From positions 1,860,001 to 1,924,000 of the forward strand of contig NZ_JOAJ01000001.1 in NCBI RefSeq assembly GCF_000720425.1: DNA of 64,000 nucleotides, written 5' to 3'. Shown here piece after piece: positions 42,520-49,834 of the stretch (position 1 is its first letter; every line of letters begins with the position of its first letter). Source of the DNA: Nocardia rhamnosiphila NBRC 108938 (GTDB lineage Bacteria; Actinomycetota; Actinomycetes; Mycobacteriales; Mycobacteriaceae). The notes under the pieces were generated by a model. That model was not told the DNA's origin, did not search any database, and worked only from the letters and a program-made list of their open reading frames with translations. A program made the translations under genes and the position numbers.

Positions 42520-43584
42520 GTGAGTGCTGACGATACGGCCGTTTCCGAAACTCGGCAATCTCCTTCCGCACCGGGACCGGGACTGCCGCTGGGATATCGG
42601 TACCGCCCCCGCGACCACTACGTCGTCGGCCGGGAGAAGATCCGTGAATTCGCCCGCGCGGTCCAGGATCATCATCCGGTCCACTGGTCCGAGGACGCCG
42701 GCGCGGAGTACGGATACGGCGGCCTCATCGCACCGTTGACATTCTTCTCGGTGCCGGGGTTTCTCGCCCAATCGGAGATGTTCGCCTCCGTGATGACCGG
42801 CTACGACCTGAGCCAGATCATGCAGACCGATCAGGTGGTCCGCTACTACCGGCCGATCCGCCACACCGATGCGCTGTTCTTCGAGGTGCGCCTGGAATCG
42901 TTCCGCCGGGCATTCGGCGGCGATTTGATGGGATTCCGAACGCTGGTCACCGACCGTCACGACGAACCGGTGCTCGTCTCGCACACCAGCATCGTGGGCC
43001 GCACCGGCGTCGAGTCGAACCTCGCCGATATCGGCGCGGGGGTTCTCATGCACGGTTTCCGGCCGGGCGATACGGAAAGCGCCCGGCCCGCACCGCCCCC
43101 GGTGACCGGTGACCTGTGGGAGGAGCTGGCCGTCGACGCGATACCGGCCGCACCGGTGAGCCGTTACACCCGGGCGTTCGAAACCGTAGCCGTCGGTACC
43201 GAACTCCCACCCCGGGCCGTGCGGCTGACCGCGGGTGATCTGGTGAACTACGCCGGCGTATCCGGCGATCCGAATCCGATCCATTGGAGTGGCGAGGTCG
43301 CCGGGCTGGCGGAGCTGGAGTCCCCCGTCGCGCACGGCATGCTGACCATCGGTATCGGCGCCGGATTCGTCACCTCCTGGCTCGGCGATCCGGGCGCGGT
43401 CCGGGAATATGCCGTACGCCTCACCAGTCCGGTGCACGTCACCGAGGAGGGGGCCGAGGTCGAATACTCCGGCCGGGTGAAGGCGGTGGATCCGGCACAG
43501 CGGACCGCGACCGTCGCACTCACCGCCCGGCACGGCGGCCGCCGGATCTTCGGGCGCGCGACCGCGGTGGTCCGGCTCCGCTGA
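42520..43584 (+). CDS. Double-hotdog (MaoC/HadAB-type) acyl dehydratase
   Basis: 354 residues with two hotdog domains. The N-terminal half (residues ~25-180) is of the FAS1-type dehydratase kind without an obvious catalytic dyad: REKIREFARAVQDHHPVHW, YGGLIAPLTFF. The C-terminal half is MaoC-like with the active-site motif SGDPNPIHW and AHGMLTIGIGAGF. The fused HadA-HadB layout suggests a 3-hydroxyacyl-CoA/ACP dehydratase or an (R)-specific hydratase in fatty or mycolic acid metabolism. It starts at GTG 42520. It is downstream of the antigen-85 gene by 117 nt. Confidence 0.88.
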   Translation: MSADDTAVSETRQSPSAPGPGLPLGYRYRPRDHYVVGREKIREFARAVQDHHPVHWSEDAGAEYGYGGLIAPLTFFSVPGFLAQSEMFASVMTGYDLSQIMQTDQVVRYYRPIRHTDALFFEVRLESFRRAFGGDLMGFRTLVTDRHDEPVLVSHTSIVGRTGVESNLADIGAGVLMHGFRPGDTESARPAPPPVTGDLWEELAVDAIPAAPVSRYTRAFETVAVGTELPPRAVRLTAGDLVNYAGVSGDPNPIHWSGEVAGLAELESPVAHGMLTIGIGAGFVTSWLGDPGAVREYAVRLTSPVHVTEEGAEVEYSGRVKAVDPAQRTATVALTARHGGRRIFGRATAVVRLR

Positions 43585-43651
43585 GACGGGTCCGGCGGCC
43601 GTCGCCTCGGAGGCGCCGACCGGCGTGCGGCCACCCCGGCGGGACGAGTTG

Positions 43652-43671
43652 ACCTCGAGTCGACTCGAGGT
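43652..43671. promoter_or_regulatory. Perfect 20-bp palindrome upstream of a SnoaL-like gene
   Basis: ACCTCGAGTCGACTCGAGGT is fully self-complementary and ends 14 nt before the ATG at 43686. It could be an operator or a transcript hairpin near the ribosome-binding site (GAGG at about 43675). No regulator is adjacent. Confidence 0.5.
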
Positions 43672-43685
43672 TCGAGGATTGTGCC

Positions 43686-44129
43686 ATGAGCACGAACGAA
43701 ATACCCGCCGTCGCGGATTCCGGGACCGACCACACCGCCGATATCGCGGCGATCAAGCAGCTGATCAAGGATGTCGAAACCGGTTACAACACCAACGACG
43801 CCGAACTCATGGTCAGCGGTTTCCTTGCCGACGCCGCTGCCGGCAATGCCGTGGGCACGGTGATCACCGGCCGTGCGGCACTGCTGGAGGCCGCCCGTGC
43901 CGGACTGTCCGGGTTCCTGAAGGACGAGTACGTCGAGTACGAAGTCACCGATATCGTCTTCCTGCGCCCCGATATCGCGATCGCCCACAAGGCCGCCCGC
44001 GCGCGCACCGCCGACGGTGTCCTCCTCGACCGGGATCCGGCGATGGTCGCGCTCTATGTCCTGGTCGCGGAGCAGGGACGCTGGTGGGTGGCCGCCCGGC
44101 ACAACACACCGGTGCCCGCGGCGGGCTGA
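43686..44129 (+). CDS. SgcJ/EcaC-type SnoaL-like protein
   Basis: 147 residues, NTF2-like fold. Features are AAIKQLIKDVETGYNTNDAE, then VITGRAALLEAARAG, FLRPDIAIAHKAARA and a terminal WWVAARHNTPV, all typical of the SgcJ/EcaC group. These proteins bind or transform small ligands, often beside polyketide or redox genes. There is no signal peptide. A perfect palindrome precedes the gene. It is convergent with the third secreted paralogue. A second SnoaL-like protein occurs at 60511. Confidence 0.82.
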   Translation: MSTNEIPAVADSGTDHTADIAAIKQLIKDVETGYNTNDAELMVSGFLADAAAGNAVGTVITGRAALLEAARAGLSGFLKDEYVEYEVTDIVFLRPDIAIAHKAARARTADGVLLDRDPAMVALYVLVAEQGRWWVAARHNTPVPAAG

Positions 44130-44209
44130 CGAACCGGGCGGCGCGCAACCCCGGCACGATATCGGCGAGGCACCCACCGGCATCCGGGCGACTTCGAACC
44201 GAGCGCCGT

Positions 44210-45127
44210 TCAGCCGGCTACCGGTGTGCCCGCGGCCGGTTCCGGGTGGCCCGCCTCCGGCGCGGTGGCGAGCGCTTCCGGCGCGGGACCGAGCGCCCGG
44301 GGCGGCGCGCTCAGCGCCGCGGCCGCCCCGATTCCCGCCCCGATGCCCGCCCCGATCCCGGCGAGCGGCGCGGCCATGAGGGCGAAACCGTAGGCGGCGC
44401 CCAGCGGTGCCGCGGCGAGTCCGATCGGCGCGAACGGCGCTCCGATGGCCAGCCCCATCGCTCCGCCCACACCTGCGCCGATGAGGGCGAACGGGCTCGC
44501 GAAAGCCGCTCCGGCGGCCGCGCCGATCGCTGCGGCACCGAGGGTCTGCCCGGCGACCCGGTCGGATCTGGTGCGTTCCATACCGACCGAATCGAGGAAG
44601 GTGGCCAGGTTCGCTTCGGCCGACGCCGAGCCGTCGTTGATCTGGATGGCCTGTTCCCGGGGCAGCCATTCGGGGGAGTCGACCTGAACATCGCCGAAAC
44701 GCAAGGCGCCGGGCGGGGGCGCGATCGGGGGCACGGGCGCGACAGGTGCCGGCGCGTGCAGGGCGTCCACCGGCGCCAGATAGTCGCTCGCGGGGGCCGG
44801 CCGCGCCCACTGCAGCGAGGACAGGACGTCGTCGGGAATCCGGACGCCCTGGTACGGACGCACATTCGGCGCTTCGGCGCCGGGCCACTGCGCGGAGTCG
44901 GCCGGCTGCCCTGTCGCTCCGGTGCCGGCGGTGGGATCGGCCGGGCTCGCGTCGTCCGCGACCGGGGCGAGGTGCCCGCTCGAATCGGCCGGGCGGTAAT
45001 GGTCCGCTTCGGCGCCGGCGCTGCCGGTTCCCACCAGGGTGAGCACGACGGGAACGGCACCCGCCACCACCATGGACCCCATCCGGGTTCGACGCGGACT
45101 GACTGCTCTGTGCTTGCCGGTGCCCAT
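44210..45127 (-). CDS. Secreted Pro/Ala-rich protein with Gly-rich hydrophobic C-terminus, paralogue 3
   Basis: 305 residues, a more distant member of the family at 24872 and 25916. It starts MGTGKHRAVSPRRTRMGS, then a signal-peptide core cleaved near AGA. The middle is Ala/Pro/Asp-rich. The shared block is PGALRFGDVQV, then LATFLDSVGMERTRSDRVAGQ. The glycine-zipper-like tail (IGAGVGGAMGLAIGAPF, GIGAGIGAGIGAAA) is followed by an extra ~30-residue Pro/Ala tail. It lacks the CTGGCAA upstream element seen at the other two copies. The function is unknown. Confidence 0.78.
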   Translation of the reverse strand: MGTGKHRAVSPRRTRMGSMVVAGAVPVVLTLVGTGSAGAEADHYRPADSSGHLAPVADDASPADPTAGTGATGQPADSAQWPGAEAPNVRPYQGVRIPDDVLSSLQWARPAPASDYLAPVDALHAPAPVAPVPPIAPPPGALRFGDVQVDSPEWLPREQAIQINDGSASAEANLATFLDSVGMERTRSDRVAGQTLGAAAIGAAAGAAFASPFALIGAGVGGAMGLAIGAPFAPIGLAAAPLGAAYGFALMAAPLAGIGAGIGAGIGAAAALSAPPRALGPAPEALATAPEAGHPEPAAGTPVAG

Positions 45128-45578
45128 CTATCACCTTCCGCCTGAAAGAGATGCTGTCATTTCACATTCGGATCCGTGCATCGATTCGGATGGGTCCGAG
45201 TTCGGCGCCGGGCGGGCCGGTTTCCGGTGGCCACGGGTGGTCGCGTCCACCGCACGGCGCATCCGGACGAGCGTACGAACGCGTACCGGACGGTCACGAG
45301 CGTTCCGCCCCACCCTCGACGGCCGGGTTCGCGAGCGCCCGTGTCGCACCCGATACGACCGCGGCCCCGCGGTTTACTTACATTGCGCACCAAGTCTTTT
45401 CAACCCACCAGGCACCCACCGACCCGAAGTGGGCCCACTCGCCTACCGACCGGTATCCGCACCGCCACAAGCATGTTACTGTCCAGTAAGTCACAGCATG
45501 ACGCAGATCATAACGAGGCGCGGCGGTGACCCAGCACTCGGAGAAGGGTTCCGGGGCGGACAGCATGGAGAGTTATCG
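45128..45578. other. Divergent intergenic region between paralogue 3 and the lipase
   Basis: 451 bases without a supported gene. The right part (45370-45510) is visibly less GC-rich and should hold the lipase promoter. A TTACTG/CAGTAA palindrome lies at 45476-45489. An in-frame ATG at 45498 could extend the lipase, but the signal peptide argues for 45579. Confidence 0.5.
45476..45489. promoter_or_regulatory. TTACTG-TC-CAGTAA palindrome upstream of the lipase
   Basis: Perfect 6-bp arms with a 2-nt centre, about 90 nt upstream of the lipase ATG. The form is typical of a TetR-family operator, but no TetR gene is adjacent. Confidence 0.45.
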
Positions 45579-46916
45579 ATGTTCGGAGAACGACGGCGTT
45601 TCCGGCCCGGACTGCGCGGGTGGACCGGCCGTGTCACCGCGGCGGCGGTGGCCGTGGCCTGTCTCACCGCGGTAGCTGCGGTGGCGACCGATCGACCGGA
45701 GGCCGCGGCGGCGCCCGAGGGGTTCTACACCCCGCCCGAGCAGATCCCGGCCGAGCCCGGCACGGTCATCCGGACCCAGCCGATGTCCCTGCTGGCCACC
45801 CTTCCCTCGGATCAGGGGTGGCCGGGCAAGGCCGAACACCTCATGTACACCACCCGGCTGCAGGACGGCTCACCGGTCGCGGTCACCGGAACCTACATCG
45901 ACGCCGCGGGCCCGTGGCTGGGCGCGGGGCCGCGGCCGACCGTGGTGATCGGGCCCGGCACCTCGGGCCAGGGTGACCGGTGCGCCATGTCGAAGGCCTT
46001 CTCGACCGGTATCACCATCACCACCGATCCGTCGCCGTCGCTGTCGGCGAATCAGGAACTCCCCTCCTCGGCGGTGTGGAGCCGCCTGGGCGCCCGCGTC
46101 CTGGTGACCGACTACATCGGGCTGGGCACCCCGGGAATCCACACCTACGCGAACCGGATCGAGGAGGCACACGCCGTTCTCGACGGCGCGCGGGCGGCCA
46201 ACAACCTGGCCGGGACCGGCCCCGAGACCCCGCTGGTGTTCTGGGGCTATTCCCAGGGCGGCGGCGCGGTCGCGGCGGCCGCGGAGATGCAGCCCGCCTA
46301 CGCACCGGAACTGAACCTCAAAGGAACGTGGGCCGGTGGCCCGGTGGCCGACCTCGCCGCGATCCTCGAACGGATCGACGGGGCCCTGATCGGCGGCGCG
46401 ATCGGCTTCGCCATCAACGGGCTGCTCGCGCGGTACCCCGACCTGGAGAAGGCGGTCGACCGGGTGACCACCCAGAACGGCCGGGACACCCTGGCGGCGC
46501 TGAGCGATGCCTGTATCGGCGACGTCATGACCCACTACCCGTTCCTGAAGACCAGTTCGCTGACCAACGACGGCCGACCGCTCAGCGCCCACCTGCAAGC
46601 CATTCCGGAGGCGGCCCCGGCGCTGGCCGAGCTCCGGGTGGGCACCCTCACCCCGGCCTCGCCGGTGCTGGTCACCAGCGGCCGCAACGACGACACCGTG
46701 CCCTACGACCAGGCCCGACAACTCGCCGACGACTGGTGCGCCAAGGGCGCGACGATCACCTTCCGGACCAACGAGCTGCCGCCGCTGCTGCCCGGGACCA
46801 CCATCCCGAACCATTTCGGCCCGGAGATGATCGACGGCTTCGGTCCCGACAATGCGATCACCTACCTCCTGGATCGCCTGGCCGGCATTCCGATCTCCGG
46901 GTGCACCATGAACTGA
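45579..46916 (+). CDS. Secreted lipase of the fungal/actinobacterial LIP family
   Basis: 445 residues. The signal peptide MFGERRRFRPGLRGW plus the core VTAAAVAVACLTAVAAVA is cleaved near AAA. The mature part has the LIP-family start FYTPPEQIPAEPGTVIR, nucleophile Ser in FWGYSQGGGAVAAAAE, an acid within TSGRNDDTVPYDQ and a His in TIPNHFGPEM. Four Cys could form disulfides. Members hydrolyse triglycerides or esters outside the cell. The ATG at 45579 has GGAG 8 nt upstream. Divergent from paralogue 3. Confidence 0.88.
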   Translation: MFGERRRFRPGLRGWTGRVTAAAVAVACLTAVAAVATDRPEAAAAPEGFYTPPEQIPAEPGTVIRTQPMSLLATLPSDQGWPGKAEHLMYTTRLQDGSPVAVTGTYIDAAGPWLGAGPRPTVVIGPGTSGQGDRCAMSKAFSTGITITTDPSPSLSANQELPSSAVWSRLGARVLVTDYIGLGTPGIHTYANRIEEAHAVLDGARAANNLAGTGPETPLVFWGYSQGGGAVAAAAEMQPAYAPELNLKGTWAGGPVADLAAILERIDGALIGGAIGFAINGLLARYPDLEKAVDRVTTQNGRDTLAALSDACIGDVMTHYPFLKTSSLTNDGRPLSAHLQAIPEAAPALAELRVGTLTPASPVLVTSGRNDDTVPYDQARQLADDWCAKGATITFRTNELPPLLPGTTIPNHFGPEMIDGFGPDNAITYLLDRLAGIPISGCTMN

Positions 46917-46932
46917 CGGCCGGTCGACACGG

Positions 46933-47232
46933 TCACTCCGGCAGCTCGAGCATCCGCCGGGTGAGCTGGATCAGCGTGGCCCGCAGGGTGTCGTCGTCGA
47001 GATCGGTGACCAGCGGATCGACCACCGAGCCGGCGATGGCCGCCGACAGCACCGCGGCCGAGACCCGCGCCAGATCGTCGTCTGGTCTTCGATCGACCCC
47101 GCCCTTCATTCCGCGCGCTGGACGACTCCCCGCAGCACGGTATCGCGCACATGAATCTGCGAGGCGCGCGGTCCGAGGCCGCATCCAGGCCAACTGAATA
47201 CGGAACTCGTCACCGAAACGATCGAGCGCATT
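46933..47232 (-). pseudogene. Remnant of a TetR-family regulator (C-terminal part, frameshifted)
   Basis: In one frame the segment reads GDEFRIQLAWMRPRTARLADS. The continuation RDTVLRGVVQRAE lies in another frame. The first frame resumes with RPDDDLARVSAAVLSAAIAG and VDPLVTDLDDDTLRATLIQ. Together they look like the ligand domain of a TetR regulator broken by at least one indel and with no helix-turn-helix upstream. It is antisense to nothing essential and lies between the lipase and the enoyl-CoA hydratase. Confidence 0.55.
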
Positions 47233-47241
47233 GGTGTTGAC

Positions 47242-47334
47242 CTGCGGGATCATCCGGCCGGGGTACGCACCGCACCATTCGTCGATATGCCAGTCGTTGT
47301 AGGCGCGCAGTACCGCCAGGCCGAGACCCTTGTC
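47242..47334 (-). pseudogene. Fragment of an amidohydrolase-2 family gene
   Basis: About 31 codons read GLGLAVLRAYNDWHIDEW then CGAYPGRMIP. This matches the metal-dependent amidohydrolase segment RAYNDW..DEW....PGR.IP. Nothing before or after it in any frame continues the protein, so it is an isolated gene fragment joined to the TetR remnant. Confidence 0.5.
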
Positions 47335-47434
47335 CTGGCCGTGCGGAGGCCTCGCCCGTGACCGCACGGATCTGTGGGGGATGCACCGGCAGGTGCCTGG
47401 CCGAGGTGGTGGGCCCCTGTTCCGGGATGCCCTG

Positions 47435-47460
47435 ACCGCGTCCGCTGCGCCGGACGCGGT
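47435..47460 (-). terminator. Hairpin terminator after the enoyl-CoA hydratase
   Basis: Perfect 10-bp arms ACCGCGTCCG (47435-47444) and CGGACGCGGT (47451-47460) around 6 nt, 2 nt beyond the stop codon of the minus-strand gene. Confidence 0.75.
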
Positions 47461-47462
47461 AT

Positions 47463-48275
47463 CTAGGCGGAGGGAGCGCCGAGATCGGTGAACGAGCCGC
47501 CGCGCCCGGCCCCGGCGGTGAATCGCTCGACACCCGAGGCCGCCTCGGCCAGGGAGATGACTCCGTGCTCCCATTCGTTGGCGATCGCCTCCTGCTCGCC
47601 CAACCCCTCCTGCTGCAGCAGCGAGAGCCGGTCGTGCCGCTGACAGGTCTGCGGGAAACGCGCGATCTCGGCGGCGAGCGCTTCGGCGGCCTGCCGTTCC
47701 TCCCCGACCGGGACGACACGGTCGGCCAGACCCATCGCGTGCGCCTCGGCCGCGGCCACGGGCCGCCCGGTGAGCACCATGTCCATCGCCCGCCCGGTAC
47801 CGATCAGCCGCGGCAGCCGCACCGTACCGCCGTCGATGAGCGGCACCCCCCAGCGCCGGCAGAAGACACCGAACACCGCGTCCTCGGCAGCCACCCGCAG
47901 ATCACACCAGATCGCCAGTTCCAGCCCACCGGCCACGGCGTGACCGGCGACCGCGGCGATCACCGGTTTGCTCAACTGCATGCGGGTCGGGCCCATGGGC
48001 CCGCGGCCCTTCGCCGACAGCGGATTCGCCCGGTCGGTCCCGACGGCCTTGAGATCGGCTCCGGCGCAGAAGTTCCCGCCCTCGCCCCACAGCACCGCCA
48101 CCGCCGCCGAATCGTCGTTCTCGAAGGCGGTGAACGCGTCGTAGAGGGCGGTACCGGTGGGTCCGTCGACCGAGTTACGGGCCTGCGGCCGGGACAGGAC
48201 GATGGTGAACACCGGTCCGTCCCTTTCGATTCGCACGGGTGCGCCGGTCATGGTTGTCGCTTCATTGGCGGTCAC
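47463..48275 (-). CDS. Enoyl-CoA hydratase/isomerase (crotonase) family protein
   Basis: 270 residues. The crotonase oxyanion hole and CoA site appear in GEGGNFCAGADLKAVG and AVAGHAVAGGLELAIWCDLRVA. FGVFCRRWGVPLIDGGTVRLPRLIG carries the two acidic positions only partly, so it may be a hydratase with altered specificity. The start is GTG 48275 or ATG 48251; neither has a clear ribosome-binding site. It ends at a strong hairpin. The PucR gene upstream on the same strand is separated by 168 bp containing another hairpin, so the two are probably not cotranscribed. Confidence 0.88.
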   Translation of the reverse strand: MTANEATTMTGAPVRIERDGPVFTIVLSRPQARNSVDGPTGTALYDAFTAFENDDSAAVAVLWGEGGNFCAGADLKAVGTDRANPLSAKGRGPMGPTRMQLSKPVIAAVAGHAVAGGLELAIWCDLRVAAEDAVFGVFCRRWGVPLIDGGTVRLPRLIGTGRAMDMVLTGRPVAAAEAHAMGLADRVVPVGEERQAAEALAAEIARFPQTCQRHDRLSLLQQEGLGEQEAIANEWEHGVISLAEAASGVERFTAGAGRGGSFTDLGAPSA

Positions 48276-48366
48276 CGCTCGAGCCTATGACCTCTGGCGT
48301 GCTCCCGGGCCGTTCCACACCGATCGGGTCCCCATTCCGTCCGCACGTGCTCGACGCGCCGCGGGA

Positions 48367-48392
48367 CCACATCCGCGGTACCGCGGATGTGG
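48367..48392 (-). terminator. 26-nt perfect palindrome downstream of the PucR gene
   Basis: Arms CCACATCCGCGG (48367-48378) and CCGCGGATGTGG (48381-48392) flank TA. It lies 50 nt past the PucR stop and 92 nt before the hydratase start, fitting a terminator for PucR. Its exact symmetry also allows a protein-binding role. Confidence 0.55.
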
Positions 48393-48442
48393 AGGGAGTT
48401 CGGTGTTGTTCCGCTATGCGACGGCCGACCGGGGACGCTCGG

Positions 48443-49666
48443 TCATCGCACCACGGTGCCGGATCCGGGGAAACGGTCCCGGCCGCCGGTGGACTCGGCG
48501 CCGAGCAGGCCGAATGCTTCGAGCGCCAGATACAGTTCGGCCGATTGGCGGGGATCGGTGGTGTCGCGGCCGGTGAGGTCACGGATCTTGCGCAGCCGAT
48601 AGCGCACCGTATTGCGATGACAGTGCATGATTTCGGCGACGGCCGCGGCCGAACCGCCGCATCGGTACCAGGATTCGAGCGCACCGATCAGATCGTCCCG
48701 CTCGGCGACCGGAAGATCGAGCAGCGGGCCGAGGATCTGCGCTGCGGCCCGTCGCCCGGCCTCGGGCACGGCGACGAGAAGATGGGCGACCGGTTCGTCG
48801 CCGAAGCGGACCGTGGCGGCCGACCCCGGCCGCACCGACCGGGACGCCAGACGTGCCTCGGTCAGCGCCGCCGTGATGGCATGCGGTGTGGTGAAGGCGG
48901 CGCTGAGACCCACCCGGTCGGTGACGCTCGCCGAGATCGTGGCCGTGGCGCGGTCGAACGCTTCCGGGGAGGCCGCGGACAGCAACCCGATATAGGCATC
49001 GATCTGGGCATCCCAGACCGACCGGATGCCGATATCACGCAGCGCCGCGGTGAGTCTCCCCGGCAGCGGCGCGGTGGGTTCGGTATCGATGGCGACCACC
49101 GCGAACGCACCGCGTTCCGGGAGTCCGAGGGTGCGCAGGACGTCGAGGACACGGGCGGGGTTGCCGGAATGGTCGTCGAACAGGGTCCGGACCAGCCGGC
49201 TCTGGATCTGCGCGTCGGTATGCGCGAGCAGCACTTCGGTTTCCCGGTAGGCCTCGACGGCCGCGTCGGAGTACAGGTCGACGAGCTCCCACAGTCGCGT
49301 CGCCAGCTCGTGCAGCCGGGCATCCCCTGGACCGGCCGACCAGTTGGTCAGTTCCTCCCAGATGAGCCGGCCGCCCAGCCGGTAGGCGTGCAACAGGCTC
49401 GCGACCGGAATCCCCTGTTCGGCTTTGAGGCGTCCGGCGTCGCGGGCCGGTTGTAGCCGCAACGGGCCGGTTCCGGCGAGCGCCCCGATCACCGCGGTCA
49501 GGTTTTCCAGACAGGTGCGGTACAGCTGATCCGCGGTCAGCAGCCCGGACTCCCCGTAGGACGGGTCGGCCGCCGCGATCCGGCCGACCAGAACATCGGT
49601 CAGCGCTTCGACGGAATCGGCGAGCGCGGCGGCCAAGGGTGCCGCCGGCGGCGCGGGCGTACTCAT
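48443..49666 (-). CDS. PucR/CdaR-type transcriptional regulator
   Basis: 407 residues. The N-terminal ~150 residues are a helical sensor domain (LLTADQLYRTCLENLTAVIG, AYRLGGRLIWEEL). The middle is a GGDEF-like CdaR domain. The C-terminal PucR helix-turn-helix is EIMHCHRNTVRYRLRKIRDL. Such regulators typically activate a divergent catabolic gene on binding its substrate. Here it faces an aldehyde dehydrogenase, with a TTTGTGC/GCACAAA repeat between them. Confidence 0.9.
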   Translation of the reverse strand: MSTPAPPAAPLAAALADSVEALTDVLVGRIAAADPSYGESGLLTADQLYRTCLENLTAVIGALAGTGPLRLQPARDAGRLKAEQGIPVASLLHAYRLGGRLIWEELTNWSAGPGDARLHELATRLWELVDLYSDAAVEAYRETEVLLAHTDAQIQSRLVRTLFDDHSGNPARVLDVLRTLGLPERGAFAVVAIDTEPTAPLPGRLTAALRDIGIRSVWDAQIDAYIGLLSAASPEAFDRATATISASVTDRVGLSAAFTTPHAITAALTEARLASRSVRPGSAATVRFGDEPVAHLLVAVPEAGRRAAAQILGPLLDLPVAERDDLIGALESWYRCGGSAAAVAEIMHCHRNTVRYRLRKIRDLTGRDTTDPRQSAELYLALEAFGLLGAESTGGRDRFPGSGTVVR

Positions 49667-49711
49667 ACCGGAACAGTCTAGTCACCCGAGCGTGACCCGC
49701 ACCACGCTTGA

Positions 49712-49729
49712 TTTGTGCCCGTGCACAAA
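49712..49729. promoter_or_regulatory. Candidate PucR operator between the PucR and aldehyde dehydrogenase genes
   Basis: Perfect 7-bp arms TTTGTGC (49712-49718) and GCACAAA (49723-49729) around CCGT. It lies 45 nt upstream of the PucR start and about 105 nt upstream of the preferred dehydrogenase start. Confidence 0.6.
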
Positions 49730-49834
49730 GACGAGCCGCGGATGACGCAACGCCGACACATTTCCTTCGGGCACCGGCACAGCCACACTGTTCAGTACTC
49801 GGATCACCGGATCTCAGCTACGGAGTGTGCCCAC

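Noticed and set aside
43248..45134. Minus-strand open frame spanning the hydratase, SnoaL-like and paralogue genes
   Set aside because: It crosses three genes with clear domains and signal peptide in other frames, so it is a GC shadow.
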